Of a DNA stretch of 8,120 bases, positions 5,811 to 8,120 are shown piece after piece (the stretch's first letter is position 1; each line of letters starts with the position of its first letter). The DNA is from an uncultured bacterium (GTDB taxonomy: Bacteria > Acidobacteriota > Thermoanaerobaculia > Multivoradales > JAHEKO01), in assembly GCA_938016625.1 (NCBI GenBank), contig CALILB010000359.1, positions 1 through 8,120 of the forward strand, in the 5' to 3' direction. A program made the translations under genes and the position numbers. The notes below the pieces were generated by a model. The model was not told where the DNA came from and searched no databases. It saw only the letters and a list, made by a program, of their open reading frames with translations.

Positions 5811-5850
5811 TCCGAAGGTCGTTGGTTCGATTCCTACACGGCCCACCAAG
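5811..5850 (+). repeat. Downstream attachment-site-like direct repeat (tRNA-Lys 3' fragment)
   Basis: This copy reproduces the tRNA-Lys 3' end from the anticodon stem to CCA-AG, with one substitution, T5823 for A4878. That base is T-stem position 51, so this copy would lose the 51-63 pair. No 5' half of a tRNA precedes it, so it is not a tRNA gene. It is presumably a displaced end of the original gene or the far attachment site of the inserted DNA, now free to drift. Confidence 0.85.
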
Positions 5851-5867
5851 ACACCTCCCCGTACAAC

Positions 5868-5903
5868 ACGGTCTCACGACGTAAACTAGCCCTCGGGGAC
5901 CGT
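5868..5903 (+). promoter_or_regulatory. Inverted repeat overlapping the ribosome-binding site of the winged-helix/TPR gene
   Basis: ACGGTCTC (5868-5875) can pair with GGGACCGT (5896-5903), seven canonical pairs plus one G-T wobble, around a 20-base loop. The right arm contains most of the GGGGA (5895-5899) ribosome-binding site. A TAAACT at 5882-5887 could be a -10 box inside the loop, but no matching -35 is seen. A short alternative hairpin, CCGT (5859-5862) with ACGG (5868-5871), would compete for the left arm. Either an operator or a translation-control stem is possible. Confidence 0.3.
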
Positions 5904-5909
5904 TTCGAG

Positions 5910-7574
5910 GTGACTACCGAGCATAGTCGAGAGTGTTTTCGGGTCGACGATCTGTTGATCGATGTCGGTGCGGTGGCTGTTTGGCGTGGTGATGAGCAGC
6001 TCGCGGTTCCCGATCTCTCCTTCACCACCCTGGCGCTGCTGATCCGCCGCGCCCCCGACGTCGTCTCGCATGATGAGTTGGTCGCAGAAGTCTGGGGGGG
6101 CATGGCCGTCTCCGACGAGACCATCACCCAGAGGATCGCTCTGCTGCGCCGGGCGTTGGGCGACGATTGGCGCGAGCCACGCTACATCCGCTCGGTCCGG
6201 GGGCGTGGCTATCAGCTCGTACCGGTTCCCGAGCGCGCCGAGGGTCGCGCCGTAGCTCGGATCGAGAGTGAGGCCGGTGACCACGTCGCCGCGCCGGCCC
6301 GCACACGAAAGAATGCCGGACGCTTTCGCCCGCTGCTGCCGATCGTCGCGGTCGTAGCCGTTCTGCTGGCGGTCTCTGTCGTCGTTCTCAATCGATTCTC
6401 ATCGGTGCCGGAGCCGAGCACACCCGCATCCTTGGAGCCCGGGGTCTCCGCGGCGGAGCTTGTCGACCGCGCTCGTGAGTACTTCGACCTTCACCGCGAG
6501 CAGGACAACGAGCGGGCGATCAAACTGCTTCAGCAGGCGCTGGAAGGGAACCCGGACGACCCACTGGCCTTGGCCGGTCTATCCCTGGCCTTCAGTCAGC
6601 GAAGCGCCAAGTTCAATCAGCCGATCGAGTGGGCAGGCGAAGCGGAAGGACTCGCCCGCCTGGCCATAGCCATCGATCCGACTCTTGCCGAGGCTCAATA
6701 CGCTCTTGGGCTTGCCCTCGACGCCCAGGGCCGGGAGAAGTCCGCGTTGGCTTCGTACAAGCGAGCAGTGGAGCTCGACCCGCGCCATCTGCGAGCCCTG
6801 GCTGCCGGTGCCTATGTCTTGAAGGTTCGGGGAGACCTGGCCGAAGCCCTGCGATGGAATCTGCAGCTGCTCCAACAGGATGACAGTCTTCACTACGTCG
6901 AAGTCCAGATCGCCGACACCCTGGCCGCTCTCGAGCTCAACCCCACCGCGGAGGTCTGGTACGAGAAGGCCGTCACATTGCGACCCGACAACCTGTTCGC
7001 GGCCACCGCGTATGCGGCGTATCGCCTCAGCCGTGGCGATCTGACCGGTGCCGAGACGCTCATCGAGCAGGCGGTCGAGGCTGGGGTCGAGCGGCCGGAG
7101 CTGTTCGAGCTTCGCGGACACCTGGCGGCCATGCAGGGCGACACCGAGCAGGCGCGAGAGATGTATCGCCAGGCTATCGAGATCACTCCCCGTTCGTCCG
7201 CCGCGGAGCGGTTGCAGGTGCTGGCGGTAAGGGAGGATCCAGACACCTATGGTCCGGAGGCTGTGAGAGAGATCGAGCAGATCGACGAAAGCCTGCGCGC
7301 CGGCATCGAGTGGCCACCCGCGGCCATCGACTTGGCCATCCTCGCCACAGCCATCGGTGATCAATCCGCCGCCGTCGCGGCCATCGATCGGGCCATCGAT
7401 CTTGGCTACCGCGACTCGGCCTGGCTGCTGGTCGACCCGGCTCTTGCCGACTTGCGGGAAGAGGCGGGATTCTGGCTACTGATCGAGCGTATCGGCGAGC
7501 GCGTGGCCGGGGAGCGCGAAGCCGTGCTAGCCGCCGACTGGCTGCCCCCTGGTTTTCTCGATCCCGTCCGCTAG
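5910..7574 (+). CDS. Membrane-anchored winged-helix transcriptional regulator with TPR repeats (CadC-like architecture)
   Basis: The 554-residue product has an N-terminal OmpR/PhoB-type winged helix (about 9-105). Its recognition region is SDETITQRIALLRRALGDD, and its wing is YIRSVRGRGYQL at 92-103, a hallmark of this domain. A basic linker leads to a single membrane helix at 141-160. The rest (about 184-530) is helical TPR repeat sequence; the clearest units are near 257-290, 326-360 and 394-427, each showing the ALGLAL-x-A/YxRAVELDP pattern. The membrane topology puts the DNA-binding domain in the cytoplasm and the TPR domain in the periplasm, as in CadC-type one-component sensors; TPRs probably bind a partner protein. 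The start is GTG at 5910 with GGGGA at 5895-5899, ten bases upstream; no later start would keep the winged-helix domain intact. It lies just outside the downstream tRNA repeat and converges on the serine hydrolase gene. Confidence 0.88.
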   Translation: MTTEHSRECFRVDDLLIDVGAVAVWRGDEQLAVPDLSFTTLALLIRRAPDVVSHDELVAEVWGGMAVSDETITQRIALLRRALGDDWREPRYIRSVRGRGYQLVPVPERAEGRAVARIESEAGDHVAAPARTRKNAGRFRPLLPIVAVVAVLLAVSVVVLNRFSSVPEPSTPASLEPGVSAAELVDRAREYFDLHREQDNERAIKLLQQALEGNPDDPLALAGLSLAFSQRSAKFNQPIEWAGEAEGLARLAIAIDPTLAEAQYALGLALDAQGREKSALASYKRAVELDPRHLRALAAGAYVLKVRGDLAEALRWNLQLLQQDDSLHYVEVQIADTLAALELNPTAEVWYEKAVTLRPDNLFAATAYAAYRLSRGDLTGAETLIEQAVEAGVERPELFELRGHLAAMQGDTEQAREMYRQAIEITPRSSAAERLQVLAVREDPDTYGPEAVREIEQIDESLRAGIEWPPAAIDLAILATAIGDQSAAVAAIDRAIDLGYRDSAWLLVDPALADLREEAGFWLLIERIGERVAGEREAVLAADWLPPGFLDPVR

Positions 7575-7598
7575 CAGGGCTTGGCAGTCACGGGCAGC

Positions 7599-8120
7599 CT
7601 AATCTCCAATCCCGTCGACGGCCGGCAGGATGTAGTCGGGGACAAACTCGTCCTGCATCCGGTAGAGGACCCGATCGTTGTAGTTGCCGGCGAAAAAGGT
7701 CACCAGGAGATCGAGCTCCGGGATAGCGATCACCACCTGGCCCCCATTACCACCGGCAAAGAACGCCTTTACCGAGCCTCCCTTGTAGGGATAGTCGATG
7801 ACCCACCAGAGATAGCCGTAGTGGCGCTCGCGCACCTCGAAGAGCGGCTCGGTGGCGCGAGCAGCAAACTCCGCACCCAGAAGCCGCTTTCCATTCCACA
7901 TCCCGCCGCCGAGATAGAGCTGTCCCAATTTCATGAAATCCCGTGGCAGCCAATAGATGCCTCCACCCATGTAGGGCTCGCCGGTCGGTTGCAGATTGAG
8001 ATGGTAGCGATCGATCTCGAGGGGTTCGGCAATGAGGCGGTGAAAGAGCCTCGGTAGGGATTCGCCCGTCGCCCGACTGAGTAAGTTGCCGAGAAGATTC
8101 GAGCCCGCCGAGCAATAGAC
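7599..8120 (-). CDS. Beta-lactamase family serine hydrolase, 3' part (5' end beyond the right edge)
   Basis: The frame is open from base 8120 leftward to the TAG at 7599-7601, giving 173 C-terminal residues; an ATG at 7970 is internal to the frame and is not the true start. The fragment begins with VYCSAGSNLLGNLLSRATG, which corresponds to the catalytic Tyr-containing second motif of class C beta-lactamase/DD-peptidase-fold enzymes (Tyr at fragment residue 2). It continues with LIAEPLEI and the WLPRDFMKLGQLYLGGG helix, and ends with GGNGGQ (123-128), IAIPELDLLVTFFAGNYN, which takes the place of the usual KTG strand. The SxxK nucleophile motif must lie outside the window. Such proteins are esterases, amidases or peptidases as often as beta-lactamases, so I make no claim about antibiotic resistance. 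It converges with the regulator gene across a 24-base gap. Confidence 0.85.
   Translation of the reverse strand, partial: VYCSAGSNLLGNLLSRATGESLPRLFHRLIAEPLEIDRYHLNLQPTGEPYMGGGIYWLPRDFMKLGQLYLGGGMWNGKRLLGAEFAARATEPLFEVRERHYGYLWWVIDYPYKGGSVKAFFAGGNGGQVVIAIPELDLLVTFFAGNYNDRVLYRMQDEFVPDYILPAVDGIGD

Larger units (their letters stand above)
4866..5850. mobile_element. Tiny tRNA-Lys-integrated element or island remnant without an integrase
   Basis: The 40-bp direct repeats at 4866-4905 and 5811-5850 bracket this segment, giving a repeat unit of 945 bases. The interior carries a 93-residue unknown gene, a 73-residue RHH-like gene, a periodic palindromic regulatory candidate and three hairpins. No integrase, transposase or replication gene fits in it. 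It could be the remains of a larger deleted island, a satellite mobilised in trans, or a cassette-like insert. The second small gene stops only two bases before the downstream repeat, so gene content is packed up to the boundary. The boundaries are directly visible; mobility is inferred. Confidence 0.65.

Noticed and set aside
5374..5877. 167-codon minus-strand frame across the RHH-like gene and the downstream repeat
   Set aside because: Its start includes the well-known spurious peptide made by reading tRNA sequence in antisense (RNRTNDLRT). The plus-strand small genes have better ribosome-binding sites.
5834..6127. 97-codon minus-strand frame opposite the start of the winged-helix gene
   Set aside because: Begins in the tRNA-derived repeat and is antisense to a clear winged-helix domain.
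7581..8057. 158-codon plus-strand frame opposite the serine hydrolase
   Set aside because: Shadow of the minus-strand gene, whose GGNGGQ and other family features are clear.

Overview
The window is a GC-rich bacterial chromosome segment. Its gene content (an AarF/UbiB-type kinase, purA, a CCA-encoding tRNA-Lys, and a winged-helix/TPR regulator beside a serine hydrolase) is the mix often seen in environmental Gram-negative phyla. The membrane-anchored winged-helix/TPR protein and the GGNGGQ-type serine hydrolase remind me of Acidobacteriota, but that is an impression and not a demonstrated placement.

Left part (1-4748): the 3' end of a phasin-like gene is followed 13 bases later by a patatin-like lipase gene, probably in one operon. 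This pair converges on an AarF/UbiB-type kinase gene, and the stop codons overlap by 4 bases. The kinase gene is divergent from purA (adenylosuccinate synthetase); about 140 bases separate them.

Centre (4749-5850): a well-formed promoter drives a complete tRNA-Lys(UUU) gene. The last 38 bases of that tRNA gene plus 2 flanking bases recur 945 bases downstream as a 40-bp direct repeat with one mismatch. This is the usual footprint of site-specific integration at a tRNA 3' end. The DNA between the copies holds a small gene of unknown function, a small ribbon-helix-helix (RHH)-type gene, a hexamer-periodic palindromic operator/promoter candidate and several hairpins. No integrase is present. I read it as a very small tRNA-integrated element or the remnant of a larger island; it is the most interesting part of the window.

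Right part (5851-8120): directly outside the downstream repeat is a gene for a one-component regulator (N-terminal OmpR/CadC-type winged helix, one membrane helix, C-terminal TPR repeats). It converges on the 3' part of a beta-lactamase-family serine hydrolase gene that runs off the right edge.
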